A DNA stretch of 64,000 nt, from positions 1,053,382-1,117,381 of the forward strand of contig JBAOHC010000027.1 in NCBI GenBank assembly GCA_037046735.1, read 5' to 3'. Made by a program: the position numbers and the translations under genes. The notes beneath the pieces are model-generated. The model ran no database searches, was not told the DNA's origin, and saw only the letters and a list, made by a program, of their open reading frames with translations. Position 1 is the stretch's first letter, and the number at the start of each line of letters is the position of its first letter. The stretch is from JADKAV01 sp037046735 (GTDB taxonomy: Bacteria > Actinomycetota > Actinomycetes > S36-B12 > UBA10799). Positions 19,595-28,162 of this stretch are shown one piece after another.

Positions 19595-19680
19595 CGCTAT
19601 CGACTCCTTCCGGTCGCCACAATCCTATGGGGCACAGTCCACAGACTTCCCATCGACTCGTGCGGCATGCGCCGCATCCG
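19595..19680 (-). promoter_or_regulatory. Candidate nuo operon promoter region
   Basis: Upstream of nuoA on the minus strand there is a TAGGAT hexamer (19622-19627), a reasonable actinobacterial -10 element. I could not find a convincing -35 at the right distance, so the placement is tentative. GCGGC and GCCGC arms around 19661-19675 form a short dyad that might be an operator. Confidence 0.3.
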
Positions 19681-19780
19681 TCCCAAACCGCGCTTGTGAA
19701 CGCATGCACGAATGTCCACGCAGCAGTGTATGCCGTGCCCTGATCGCGAGCGGCGGCGAGGCAGTCGGTGCCGGACATGA

Positions 19781-19817
19781 GTGGTCCCCCGCTGCCGGTT
19801 CGGCGACGGGGGACCAC
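19781..19817 (-). terminator. Hairpin terminator of the lipoprotein gene
   Basis: GTGGTCCCCC (19781-19790) pairs with GGGGGACCAC (19808-19817), and the loop itself can fold a short GCCG/CGGC stem. It begins 11 nt beyond the lipoprotein stop at 19828 on the minus strand. It isolates the lipoprotein transcript from the nuo promoter. Confidence 0.75.
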
Positions 19818-19827
19818 CTGCGGGGGA

Positions 19828-20496
19828 TCAGGCTGCCGGCGACTCGCTGGCAGCGGCATCGGCGGAGACTTGGAAGGAGTCCACCATCGTCTGGAACGTG
19901 GGCTGCAGTTCGGTCCAGCGGTCCGTGGCCGATTGCGCCAGGAGCTGGAACTCCAGATCGCCGTCGAACAGGAAGTACAGCGTCGAGGTCATCGGCGTCC
20001 CCTCCACGGTGAAGGTCGCATCGGCCTGGAAGCCCTTGAGCCCGTTCACCTCGGTGGAGACCAGCTCCGAGATCTGCATGTCGTCGGTGGACTGCTCCAG
20101 CTGCGGGATCACACTCTGCTCAAGCTCGGTGGCCACCTGCTCGAGGTTCTCATCGGTGATCTCGGTGTTGAGCTGGTAGGTGTTGACCACGAACGCGTCG
20201 CGGTATTGCCCACCGACCTGTGTTCCGTCGACGTCGAAGACGGCCACCGTGTCGGCGGAGCTGGCTTCACTCTGCGCCTCCCAGGTGGTGTCACTCTTCT
20301 CTTCGAACGGCGGGGCGTACTGGAACGAGAAGCCGTACTGGTCACTGGTGTAGGTCGTGACGTCGGCCGGGACTTCGCTGGTCGCCGCCGCGCTGGGGCT
20401 GGCTGACTCGCCCCCGTCACCACTCTCCGAGCTGGATGAACAGCCTCCCAGCCCGACGATCAGTGCGATGCCAGCGATCACTGCTGTCTTTCGCAT
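19828..20496 (-). CDS. Secreted lipoprotein of unknown function
   Basis: A 222-residue protein starting with a lipoprotein signal (MRKTAVIAGIALIVGLGGCS) with lipobox GLGGC and predicted lipidation at Cys19. A serine/glycine/alanine-rich linker follows (residues 20-45). The remaining domain of about 170 residues (DQYGFSFQYAPPF onward) resembles PsbP/LpqN-like surface lipoproteins, with alternating beta-strands and an acidic helix. It lies between nuoA and ubiE but is separated by a terminator, so a respiratory role is only inferred from position. Function unknown. Confidence 0.8.
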   Translation of the reverse strand: MRKTAVIAGIALIVGLGGCSSSSESGDGGESASPSAAATSEVPADVTTYTSDQYGFSFQYAPPFEEKSDTTWEAQSEASSADTVAVFDVDGTQVGGQYRDAFVVNTYQLNTEITDENLEQVATELEQSVIPQLEQSTDDMQISELVSTEVNGLKGFQADATFTVEGTPMTSTLYFLFDGDLEFQLLAQSATDRWTELQPTFQTMVDSFQVSADAAASESPAA

Positions 20497-20526
20497 ATTT
20501 CCTCCATTGGTTGCCTGCGGTGAGGC

Positions 20527-21216
20527 TCAGGCTATCGCCCTGTGCAAGGCCACAATGCCTCCTGACAGGTCGCGCCACGCCACATCTTTCCAACCCGTCT
20601 GGCCGATGAGGGCCGCCAGTCCCGGCTGGTCGGGCCACGCGGCGATCGACTCGGCGAGGTACTCGTACGCGGCCGCGTTGCTTGACACCTTGCTGGCCAC
20701 GGCGGGCAGTGCCTTCATGAGGTACTCAAGGTAGACCACCCGGAACGGCGCCCACGTGGGGGTCGAGAATTCGCACACCACCAGCCGCCCGCCGGGCCTG
20801 GTGACCCGCAGCATCTCGCGCAGACCAGCCCGCGGATCGTGGATGTTGCGCAGTCCGAAGGAGATCGTCACCGCGTCGAAGGCATCGTCGGCGAAAGGCA
20901 GCGACATCCCGTCGCCGGCGATGAAAGGCAGATGCGGCAGCCGGTCGCGGCCGACCTGCAGCATGCCCAGCGAGAAGTCACAAGGCACCACCTGCGCGCC
21001 GCGTGCCCGTAGCGCCTCGCTGGACGTGCCCGTCCCGGCGGCCAGATCAAGGATGCGCTGGCCGGGTTGGACGGCCAGGGCGTCGGCGACCAAACGCCGC
21101 CAACGGCGGGTCTGCCCCATCGCGAGCACGTCATTGGTCAGGTCGTAGCGCTTGGCCACCCGGTCGAACATCTCAGAGACCGCAGGCGGTTGTTTGTCCA
21201 GATCCGCTCTACTCAC
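20527..21216 (-). CDS. ubiE: Demethylmenaquinone methyltransferase
   Basis: A 229-residue class I SAM-dependent methyltransferase that performs the last step of menaquinone synthesis, methylation of demethylmenaquinone (MenG/UbiE). The SAM-binding motif I is ILDLAAGTGTSSEALRARGA (near residues 56-75). The UbiE signatures YDLTNDVLAMGQTRRWRR and DAVTISFGLRNIHDPRAGL are both present. It is transcribed divergently from menF, with an 80-bp shared promoter region, and lies close to the nuo operon, whose substrate it makes. Confidence 0.95.
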   Translation of the reverse strand: MSRADLDKQPPAVSEMFDRVAKRYDLTNDVLAMGQTRRWRRLVADALAVQPGQRILDLAAGTGTSSEALRARGAQVVPCDFSLGMLQVGRDRLPHLPFIAGDGMSLPFADDAFDAVTISFGLRNIHDPRAGLREMLRVTRPGGRLVVCEFSTPTWAPFRVVYLEYLMKALPAVASKVSSNAAAYEYLAESIAAWPDQPGLAALIGQTGWKDVAWRDLSGGIVALHRAIA

Positions 21217-21296
21217 CGGGTCAGTGTGTCACGCAGGCCCTGCCGTGCTGTGACCCGCGCAGGCGCGAACGCCGCGTCCGGCCTACCCTGGAAGGC

Positions 21297-22484
21297 GTGA
21301 CGAATGTGCCCGTGGAGGTCCGCACGCGGCTCGTCGACCCCACGGATCTGCTGGATCTGCTGCCCGCCGGCACGGCACCACTGACCTGGCTGCACGAGGG
21401 GGACGGGCTCATCGCGTGGGACGTGGCAGCGACCACGACGGTCCGCGGTCCGGAGCGTTTTGCTCGCGCGCAGAGGTGGTGGACCCGGTTCTGCGCCGAC
21501 GCCCACATCGACGATGCCGTCCTGGCCCCCGGGACCGGTCCCGTGGCTTTCGCCTCGTTCGCGTTCGACGGCGAGGCGGAATCGGTGATCACCGTACCCG
21601 GCACCATCGTTGGACAGCGGGACGGCAAGGCGTGGATCACCACCATCTCCCCCAGTCAACCGGTTCCGACGCCGGCTGTTGGCCCCCTGCCCACGCCCCA
21701 GTCTCGGCCGGACTACCGGGATCTGGTTGCCGCCGCGGTGGAAGACATCTCAGCCGGCCTGCTGGACAAGGTCGTGCTGGCCCGCTCGGTCAGCGTCTCC
21801 GGTGACATCGACGTCTTGCGGACTCTGCGCCGCCTGACATCGCGCTACAGCGACTGCTGGACGTTCAGCGTGCACGGCCTGATCGGTGCGACACCGGAAC
21901 TGCTGGTGCGCCGCACCGGTGAGCAGGTCATGTCCCGAGTACTGGCCGGAACCGTGCCGCGCAGCAAGGACGACGCCGAAAGTGGCCAACTGGCTAGCGC
22001 CATGGTGGCCTCGGACAAGGCCCGGGAGGAACACGCATACGCGGTCATGTCCGTCGCCCAGGCGCTCGGCACCCACTGCACGGATCTCGATGTACCCACC
22101 GAACCGAGCGTCTTGCGCCTGGCGAATGTGCAGCACCTGGCCACTGACGTGCACGCGATGCTGGTCGATGACACCTCGGTCGTGGCGATCGCCGGCGCCC
22201 TGCATCCCACGGCCGCGGTGTGCGGAACGCCCACTGAGCGGGCCATGCAGTACATCCTCGCCCACGAGGGTTTGGACCGGGGCCGCTACGCAGGACCAGT
22301 GGGGTGGTTCGACGCCAACGGGGACGGCGAGTTCGGCATCGCGCTGCGCTGTGGTCAACTCAGCGTGGACGACTCCCGGATTGACCTCTTCGCCGGCTGC
22401 GGCATCGTCGCCGGCTCCGATCCGCAGTCCGAGTTCGAGGAGTCCGAGACCAAACTCGCGGCCATGCGCTGGGCGCTGGGCTGA
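21297..22484 (+). CDS. menF: Isochorismate synthase
   Basis: A 395-residue chorismate-binding enzyme that isomerises chorismate to isochorismate, the entry step of menaquinone synthesis. The C-terminal catalytic domain includes LLDKVVLARSVSV (near residue 155), GATPELLVRRTGEQVMSRVL, the VQHLATDVHAML block, TAAVCGTPTERAM and the C-terminal GRYAGPVGWFDANGDGEFGI. The GTG at 21297 is the first plausible start after the divergent ubiE promoter; a GTG at 21306 is also possible. Context with menD, menC and menE favours menaquinone over siderophore isochorismate synthase. Confidence 0.92.
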   Translation: MTNVPVEVRTRLVDPTDLLDLLPAGTAPLTWLHEGDGLIAWDVAATTTVRGPERFARAQRWWTRFCADAHIDDAVLAPGTGPVAFASFAFDGEAESVITVPGTIVGQRDGKAWITTISPSQPVPTPAVGPLPTPQSRPDYRDLVAAAVEDISAGLLDKVVLARSVSVSGDIDVLRTLRRLTSRYSDCWTFSVHGLIGATPELLVRRTGEQVMSRVLAGTVPRSKDDAESGQLASAMVASDKAREEHAYAVMSVAQALGTHCTDLDVPTEPSVLRLANVQHLATDVHAMLVDDTSVVAIAGALHPTAAVCGTPTERAMQYILAHEGLDRGRYAGPVGWFDANGDGEFGIALRCGQLSVDDSRIDLFAGCGIVAGSDPQSEFEESETKLAAMRWALG

Positions 22485-22501
22485 GTGGGGTTGGGCCTTC
22501 A

Positions 22502-22758
22502 GGCGTTCGTCCCGCGCCCAGGCGTTCGTCATATCCCCGCCAAAACTGACGAACCGATGTACCGCACACGAACCGCTGCGGCCCAGCACCCCAACCGTTC
22601 GCCCCGCGCCCATCCGTTCGTCATATTCCCCCCGAAACTGACGAACCGATGTACCGCAGACGAACCGCTGCGGCCCAGCACCCCAACCGTTAGCCCCACG
22701 CCCAGGCGTTCCACCCCCGAAACTGACGAACCGATGTACCGCAGACGAACCGCTACGG
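22502..22758. repeat. Three-copy intergenic tandem repeat (85-92 bp period)
   Basis: Between the convergent menF and serine-hydrolase genes, a unit beginning AAACTGACGAACCGATGTAC starts at 22543, 22635 and 22720, spacings of 92 and 85 bp. Each unit continues with a conserved ACGAACCGCT block. In the first two units GTTCGTCA upstream and TGACGAAC can pair as an 8-bp stem. Unit 3 lacks the left arm. It may serve as a bidirectional terminator or be a repetitive extragenic element; no coding function is seen. Confidence 0.8.
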
Positions 22759-24258
22759 TCAACTGCGACGCAGGACGCCCAACTCCCCCGGCACCTCTTC
22801 GAGCTGCAGCGTCCCCGCGGCGAGATCGAACGTGGCCCCCGTGATGAACGCCTTGGGCATGTCGATCGCGCTGTAGTAGAAGACCTCCCCCGTCCAATGC
22901 CGCAACCGCAGTTTTCGCTGGCCCTGCGGACCGAGCCGCAGAACCAAGTGCGACCCGACCTTGGTCACCCGGGCCCGACCCACATACTCGTTACGGTAGG
23001 TCCCCTCGTACCTGGCCAGCGGGCCGGCCGGGGTGGGCCGGGCCGGGCGGGGTTTGCCATCGATCGTGTCCGCCGGGGTCGTGAAGGGCGCGAAAGCAGC
23101 CTCCATGATCGGCAGCCAGTCTCGCGACGTGCCCGTCTCGGCGATCTCGGCGAAGGTTTCGGTGATGGCCTCGGGCACACCGATCGGCCAGCCATTGGTC
23201 AACACCACGATCCCCAGGTCCATGCCGGGGATCATCAGGTATGTGGTCGCGGCACCGGCGGTGAAGGCACCCGAATGGGACCAGCGCACGCGACCGGTGC
23301 CATCGACGGAGGTGCCGATCCCGTAGCCGTACCCGCGGATCGCGCCGGCATCATCGGTATCCGGTGAGGTGCGCATCTGCAGGGAACGGGCCTCGCGCAG
23401 GGCGCCGGCCCCCACCACCCGCTCGCCGTCGAAGCGGCCATTGGCCAACTGCATCCGCAACCACTGTGCCATGTCCAGCACCGTGCTGCTTGCGCCGCCG
23501 GCGGGTGCCTGGGCGTCGGGTTGGCGCTTGGCCAAAGGCAACCACTTGCCATTCACCAGCTGATGCAGGGCGGCGCGATTGCGCTGCTTGATGAAGTCGC
23601 TGTGCCGGTAGGAGGTGTGCTTCATCCCCAACGGCTTGAAGATCATCCGATCAGCCAGTGTCTCCCACGTCGTCCCATTGGCCTTGGCCGCGGCCTCGCC
23701 CCCGACGGTCATCCCGAAGTTGCTGTACGAGTACGTCACCCGGAAGGGCTCGAGCGGCACAAAACGCATCCGGTCGATGATCTGGTTGCGGTTGAACCCG
23801 AAGGACTCCAGCTCGTTGCCGGTGAAGCCCGGCAGACCACTGCGATGGGAGTAGAAGTCAGCAACCGTGACCTTTCGGGTCGGGAACTTCTGCGACAGCG
23901 CGAAGTCGGGCAGGTACTTGCGCACCGGATCGTGCCACCTCAGCGTCTTCTTGCCCACTGCCGCGGCGACCGTCGAGGATCCCAACGACTTCGACACCGA
24001 GGCAAGCTGGAAGACCGTCTCCGGCGTGACCGGCTGGCCCCCTTTGGAGTTACGTACACCGAAACCGCCGCTGTAGACGAGCTTGTCGCCGTGCACGACG
24101 GCGACCGCGATGCCGGGCACCCCGGTCCTGGCCTGCACACTCTCCACGATGCCTGGCAACTGCGCCAGCGCCTCATCGATGTGTGTCTCGGCAGCGTGGG
24201 CCGGAGCCCCTGCCAACGCCCCCGCGATCAAACCCGTCGTCACCATCACCCGCAGCAT
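22759..24258 (-). CDS. Secreted serine hydrolase of the beta-lactamase class C/PBP4* family
   Basis: A 499-residue protein with an N-terminal signal peptide ending near AGAPAHAAE and no lipobox cysteine. The catalytic Ser-Lys pair is in QLASVSKSLGS (SVSK, about residues 88-91). The YSYSNFG motif (Tyr-Ser-Asn) is near residue 175, and the C-terminal SHSGAFTAGAATTYLMIPGM replaces the KTG box with a His-Ser-Gly. Residues about 410-499 form a separate beta-rich tail like the DUF3471 domain often attached to these hydrolases. Likely substrates are D-amino peptides or esters; true beta-lactamase activity is not implied. It is the last gene before the intergenic tandem repeat. Confidence 0.9.
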   Translation of the reverse strand: MLRVMVTTGLIAGALAGAPAHAAETHIDEALAQLPGIVESVQARTGVPGIAVAVVHGDKLVYSGGFGVRNSKGGQPVTPETVFQLASVSKSLGSSTVAAAVGKKTLRWHDPVRKYLPDFALSQKFPTRKVTVADFYSHRSGLPGFTGNELESFGFNRNQIIDRMRFVPLEPFRVTYSYSNFGMTVGGEAAAKANGTTWETLADRMIFKPLGMKHTSYRHSDFIKQRNRAALHQLVNGKWLPLAKRQPDAQAPAGGASSTVLDMAQWLRMQLANGRFDGERVVGAGALREARSLQMRTSPDTDDAGAIRGYGYGIGTSVDGTGRVRWSHSGAFTAGAATTYLMIPGMDLGIVVLTNGWPIGVPEAITETFAEIAETGTSRDWLPIMEAAFAPFTTPADTIDGKPRPARPTPAGPLARYEGTYRNEYVGRARVTKVGSHLVLRLGPQGQRKLRLRHWTGEVFYYSAIDMPKAFITGATFDLAAGTLQLEEVPGELGVLRRS

Positions 24259-24284
24259 GCTTCACCTCAGCAGGCGCGACGGCC

Positions 24285-26030
24285 TCATGCAAGCGCTTCA
24301 CCCAGATCGCGATGAATCTGTGCCTCGACCGACCGATCCACCGGCCCGATCACGATCGCCCGGATGCCACTACCGCCGAGGGCATCGGTGAGACTGTCGA
24401 ACACGGGTACACCGTGCGCCACGATCAGCGCGCCCAGGTCCACGTCCACTGGCGTGCCGAAGACCCGCTCGTAGACATCCTCGAAGTCCGGCGCCGCCTG
24501 CTCCAAGGAGCCGAAGATACCGCCGCCGTTGTTGTCCACCACGACCAGGATCAGGTCGGGCACCGGCTCTTCCGGGCCGATGATCAGACCGTTCTGATCA
24601 TGCAGCAAGGCCAGGTCGCCCAGCAGCGCGTAGGCCGTCCCGCCGCCCACGGACTGGTGGGCCAGGGCGGCCCCGATGGCTGTGGAGACCAGCCCGTCGA
24701 TCCCGTTGACGCCCCGATTGGCCAGCACCCGGGGTGGATCCCGCCGCACCCCGGCGACCGCTTCGAGGTCACGGATGCTGCGTGAGGACGCAACGAAGAT
24801 CAGATCGTCGGGATCGGCGGCCTCCCAGATCGCGTGAGCGACGTGCAGACCGGTGGGTTGGGCGGCTGCCAGCGTCTTCTCCACCGTGCGCTGGGCGGCC
24901 GCATCAGCCATCAGCCACCAGTCCAGCCACTCGCTGGCCCCGGGCAGTTCGCTGTCCTCGGGTGGGGCGGGGACCGATCCGAGCACGGCCGCCGCCGTGC
25001 GGGTCGGATCCGGCCACCTACCAGTGCGCTGCGTCTCGGCGTGCAGGTGAAGGCCGGCAGCCCGGATGGTGGCCATCACCCCGCGGCTCAATCCCACCTT
25101 GCCCACGGTGATCACCAGGTCGGGCACGTGTTGGGCGACGAAGCCGGGGGCAGCCGTCAGCAGACTGAAATGGGCCAGCGTGTACTTGCCTGCCCGGGCC
25201 ATGCCACTGGGTTCGCTGTGCAGAGGCCAGCCGCAGGCCTCGGACAGTTCAATGGCCGCAGCGGCATCCTCGGGATCATCGATGTCCCCGACGATGATCA
25301 GGCCCTTCTCCGGCAACTCGCCGGCGGCGAGATCGTCGAGGATCTCATCGATGGGCTCCTGCACACTCATCGAGATCCGGCGGTCCACGGTCCAGGTGCG
25401 CACGACGTGCACCGTGTCTCCCTCGTCATCGGTGAACGGGATCCCGTCGTGGCCCTCGAGGTCCTCGACCCAGGTGGCGTCACCGGTGGGGACCAGCGGG
25501 TCGCGCAGGGCGATGTTCACGTGCACCGGCCCGCGCTGCCAGGGATGGCGGGCGATGCTCACGGCCCGCGAGATGGTGTTGCGCCAGTAGCCGACCTGTC
25601 CCTTGCCCATGTGGGGGGCCTCGATGTCGACCGCCCAGCGCACGCAACTGTCGAAGATCCGGACCTGATCGAGGGTCTGATTGGCGCCGGTCTCCCGCAG
25701 TTCGCCGGGCCGGTCGGCACTGATCACGATCACGGGCACGTTGCTGTGGTGCGCCTCCTCCACAGCCGGCAGCAGATTGGCCACGGCCGTTCCTGAGGTG
25801 GTGATCACCGGCACCGGTTCGCCACCCGCCTTGGCCAGGCCGAGTGCCAGGAAGCCGGCGCTGCGCTCGTCGATGCGCACATGCAGGCGCAACTCGCCGC
25901 GCTCGTGGGCACGGGCGGCCTCGATGGCCAACGGAGCGCTGCGCGAACCGGGCGCCAGGACGACGTCGTTGACCCCTGATCGCACCAACTCGTCGATGAT
26001 CACAATGGCGGCCGCGGTTGACGGATTCAC
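24285..26030 (-). CDS. menD: 2-succinyl-5-enolpyruvyl-6-hydroxy-3-cyclohexene-1-carboxylate synthase
   Basis: A 581-residue thiamine-diphosphate enzyme that adds 2-oxoglutarate to isochorismate, the first committed step of menaquinone synthesis. The N-terminal domain contains VLAPGSRSAPLAIEAARAHE with DERSAGFLALGLAKA and the catalytic-type glycine-rich TTSGTAVANLLPAVEEAHHS. The ThDP/Mg-binding motif is GDLALLHDQNG...VVVDNNGGGIF (about residues 475-510). The ATG at 26030 gives MNPSTAAAIVIIDELVRSGV, a standard N-terminus. It uses thiamine diphosphate, which the ThiBPQ importer at the other end of the window would support. It lies 26 bp downstream of the serine hydrolase start in the same direction of transcription. 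Confidence 0.96.
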   Translation of the reverse strand: MNPSTAAAIVIIDELVRSGVNDVVLAPGSRSAPLAIEAARAHERGELRLHVRIDERSAGFLALGLAKAGGEPVPVITTSGTAVANLLPAVEEAHHSNVPVIVISADRPGELRETGANQTLDQVRIFDSCVRWAVDIEAPHMGKGQVGYWRNTISRAVSIARHPWQRGPVHVNIALRDPLVPTGDATWVEDLEGHDGIPFTDDEGDTVHVVRTWTVDRRISMSVQEPIDEILDDLAAGELPEKGLIIVGDIDDPEDAAAAIELSEACGWPLHSEPSGMARAGKYTLAHFSLLTAAPGFVAQHVPDLVITVGKVGLSRGVMATIRAAGLHLHAETQRTGRWPDPTRTAAAVLGSVPAPPEDSELPGASEWLDWWLMADAAAQRTVEKTLAAAQPTGLHVAHAIWEAADPDDLIFVASSRSIRDLEAVAGVRRDPPRVLANRGVNGIDGLVSTAIGAALAHQSVGGGTAYALLGDLALLHDQNGLIIGPEEPVPDLILVVVDNNGGGIFGSLEQAAPDFEDVYERVFGTPVDVDLGALIVAHGVPVFDSLTDALGGSGIRAIVIGPVDRSVEAQIHRDLGEALA

Positions 26031-26089
26031 CAGACCACTGTGCCACTTGGTGGAGCCCGCGCAGCCATGTACCGCCCCGCTGACAGCGC

Positions 26090-26121
26090 AGGGCCCCGCA
26101 GTGTCACCACCGCGGGGCCCT
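26090..26121 (-). terminator. Hairpin terminator after the sugar ABC operon
   Basis: AGGGCCCCGC (26090-26099) pairs with GCGGGGCCCT (26112-26121), with an outer GACAGC/GCTGTC pair possible. It lies 16 nt past the ATPase stop at 26138 on the minus strand and before menD, so it ends the sugar ABC transcript. Confidence 0.75.
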
Positions 26122-26137
26122 GTGAGCTGCTGTCGGG

Positions 26138-27235
26138 TCAGTCGCCGATCCGGTTGCCCGTGCTCGGGTTGAACACGTGCATGTGTTCTTGGCTGATCCC
26201 GGCCCGGATGGTCTCGCCCACCTTGGGCGGCACCCGGCCGTTCCCGCGCACCACGACCTCCACCGGACCTGCGGGGGTGGTCACGTTGCCATACACATAC
26301 GCGTCGACACCAAGGATCTCCACGACATCGACGACGACCGGGATGCCGGTCTCAGAGGTCTCGATGGCGGTGTCCTCCGGGCGGAATCCGAGGATCACCG
26401 AACGAAGGCCCTGCTTGTGCGCCTCGTCGATGATGCCACGCTCGACGGGCACCAGCGTGCCCCCGACCGTCACGCCCTCATTGCTCAGCGGCACCTCCAG
26501 CAGGTTCATCGCCGGTGAGCCGATGAAGCCGGCGACGAACACGTTCGTCGGGTGGTCGTAGAGCGCGCGGGGGGTGTCGCACTGCTGCAGCAGGCCGTCC
26601 TTCATCACGGCGACCCGGTCGCCCATGGTCATGGCCTCGGTCTGGTCGTGAGTCACATACAGCGTCGTGGTGCCCAGCCGGTGTTGCAGTTGCGCGATCT
26701 GCGTGCGCGTCTGCACGCGCAGTTTCGCGTCGAGGTTGGACAGCGGCTCGTCCATGAGGAACACCTGGGGTTCGCGCACGATCGCGCGGCCCATCGCCAC
26801 CCGCTGCCGCTGCCCACCGGACAGTGCCTTGGGCTTGCGGGAGAGGTATTCACCGAGGTCCAGGATCTTGGCGGCCTCCTGCACGCGGCGCTCGATCTCG
26901 TCCTTGGGCACCTTCGCCAACTTCAGCGCGAAGCCCATGTTCTCGCCAACTGTCATGTGCGGGTACAGGGCGTAGTTCTGAAAGACCATGGCGATGTCCC
27001 GCTCCTTCGGAGCGAGGTGGGTGACGTCCCGGCTGCCGATCAGGATCCGGCCCCCGTCGATGTCCTCCAGGCCCGCCAGCATGCGCAGGCTCGTTGACTT
27101 GCCACAGCCCGACGGCCCCACCAGCACCAGGAACTCGCCGTCGGCGACCTCAAGATCCAGGGCGTCCACGGCAGGTTTCTCCGAACCCGGGTAGATGCGG
27201 GTTGCGCGGTCGAAGGTAACTCCAGCTCCAGCCAT
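26138..27235 (-). CDS. Sugar ABC transporter ATP-binding protein (MalK/UgpC/MsmX type)
   Basis: A 365-residue cytoplasmic ATPase. The Walker A motif GPSGCGKSTSLR is near residue 40. The ABC signature LSGGQRQRVAMGRAIV is followed by Walker B with VFLMDEPLSNLD (about residues 138-170), and the switch His is in YVTHDQTEAM. The C-terminal 130 residues form the TOBE/regulatory domain typical of MalK-type ATPases. It powers the two permeases upstream. The MalK family can serve several importers, so its scope may be wider than this operon. Confidence 0.93.
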   Translation of the reverse strand: MAGAGVTFDRATRIYPGSEKPAVDALDLEVADGEFLVLVGPSGCGKSTSLRMLAGLEDIDGGRILIGSRDVTHLAPKERDIAMVFQNYALYPHMTVGENMGFALKLAKVPKDEIERRVQEAAKILDLGEYLSRKPKALSGGQRQRVAMGRAIVREPQVFLMDEPLSNLDAKLRVQTRTQIAQLQHRLGTTTLYVTHDQTEAMTMGDRVAVMKDGLLQQCDTPRALYDHPTNVFVAGFIGSPAMNLLEVPLSNEGVTVGGTLVPVERGIIDEAHKQGLRSVILGFRPEDTAIETSETGIPVVVDVVEILGVDAYVYGNVTTPAGPVEVVVRGNGRVPPKVGETIRAGISQEHMHVFNPSTGNRIGD

Positions 27236-27250
27236 TTGTGTGCTCTCTCC

Positions 27251-28159
27251 TTAGCCCTTGGTCCCACCGGCAGTGAGGCCGGCCACGAGGTTCTTCTGAA
27301 CGAGTAGGAAGACGATGACAGCGGGGATGGTGACCAGAATGCCGGCCGCCGTCAGGTATCCCCACTCCGTTTTGAACTGACCCACGAAGGTCTGCAGACC
27401 GACCGCCAGAGTCTTCTTCGAGTCCGATGTGAGGAAGGCGGTCGCGTAGGCGACCTCACCCCAGGCGGTCAGGAAGGTGTAGAACGCCGTGACCGCCAGG
27501 CCCGGCCGGGCCAGCGGCAGCACCAGCCGCCAGAAGGTGCCGAACGGGGTCAGACCGTCGATCCGGCCCGCCTCGTCGATCTCGATGGGGATGGTGTCGA
27601 AGTACCCCTTGAGCATCCACGCACAGAACGGGACGGCCGTGGTGCAGTAGGCCAGCACGAGGCCACCGAGGTTGTTCAGCAAGCCCAGCCTGGCGAAGAT
27701 GTTGTAGATGGGCACGATCAGGATCGCCATCGGGAACATCTGGGTGATCAGGAACGACCACATCAACTGCTTGTGCCCCGGGAACCGGAAGCGGCTGACC
27801 GCGTAACCGGCGGTGGCGGACAAGAAGATGCCGATCAGCATCGTGAAGAACGCGACGATGATCGAGTTGAGGAACCACCGCGGCAGGTCCGTCTCGGTCA
27901 GCACGTGGATGTAGTTGTTCAGCGACGGGTCACTGATGATCTTCAGTTCGGTCGTGATGGCTTGATCGTTGGGCTTCAGCGAGGTGAGGAACGCCCAGAT
28001 CGGCGGCACCAGCGACCACACCAGGGCGATGAACAGGCCGAAGTGCAAGAGGAAGGACATCCATGGCGACCGCTCATCGCGGCGCCGGACCTTCTTCGTC
28101 GATGCCTCTCCGACAGCGATCTCTTGGGCCACATCCGGCGTGAGGTTCTCAGTCGACAT
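27251..28159 (-). CDS. Sugar ABC transporter permease, MalG-like
   Basis: A 302-residue inner-membrane permease with six predicted helices. The EAA loop that docks the ATPase is EAGRIDGLTPFGTFWRLVLP (about residues 190-210). The N-terminal cytoplasmic extension of about 40 residues precedes the first helix. It pairs with the MalF-like permease to form the heterodimeric channel. It is separated from the upstream permease by 3 bp and from the ATPase gene by 15 bp, so the three are co-transcribed. Confidence 0.92.
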   Translation of the reverse strand: MSTENLTPDVAQEIAVGEASTKKVRRRDERSPWMSFLLHFGLFIALVWSLVPPIWAFLTSLKPNDQAITTELKIISDPSLNNYIHVLTETDLPRWFLNSIIVAFFTMLIGIFLSATAGYAVSRFRFPGHKQLMWSFLITQMFPMAILIVPIYNIFARLGLLNNLGGLVLAYCTTAVPFCAWMLKGYFDTIPIEIDEAGRIDGLTPFGTFWRLVLPLARPGLAVTAFYTFLTAWGEVAYATAFLTSDSKKTLAVGLQTFVGQFKTEWGYLTAAGILVTIPAVIVFLLVQKNLVAGLTAGGTKG

Positions 28160-28162
28160 GAC

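Noticed and set aside
19595..19827. A small gene between nuoA and the lipoprotein
   Set aside because: Short frames here have no ribosome site or family pattern; the gap holds the nuo promoter region and a terminator.
22502..22758. CRISPR array
   Set aside because: Only three copies, unit lengths vary (92 and 85 bp), no constant spacer length and no cas genes nearby.
22759..24258. True class C beta-lactamase (antibiotic resistance)
   Set aside because: The KTG box is replaced by HSG and there is a C-terminal extra domain; it is closer to the PBP4*/esterase-type serine hydrolases.
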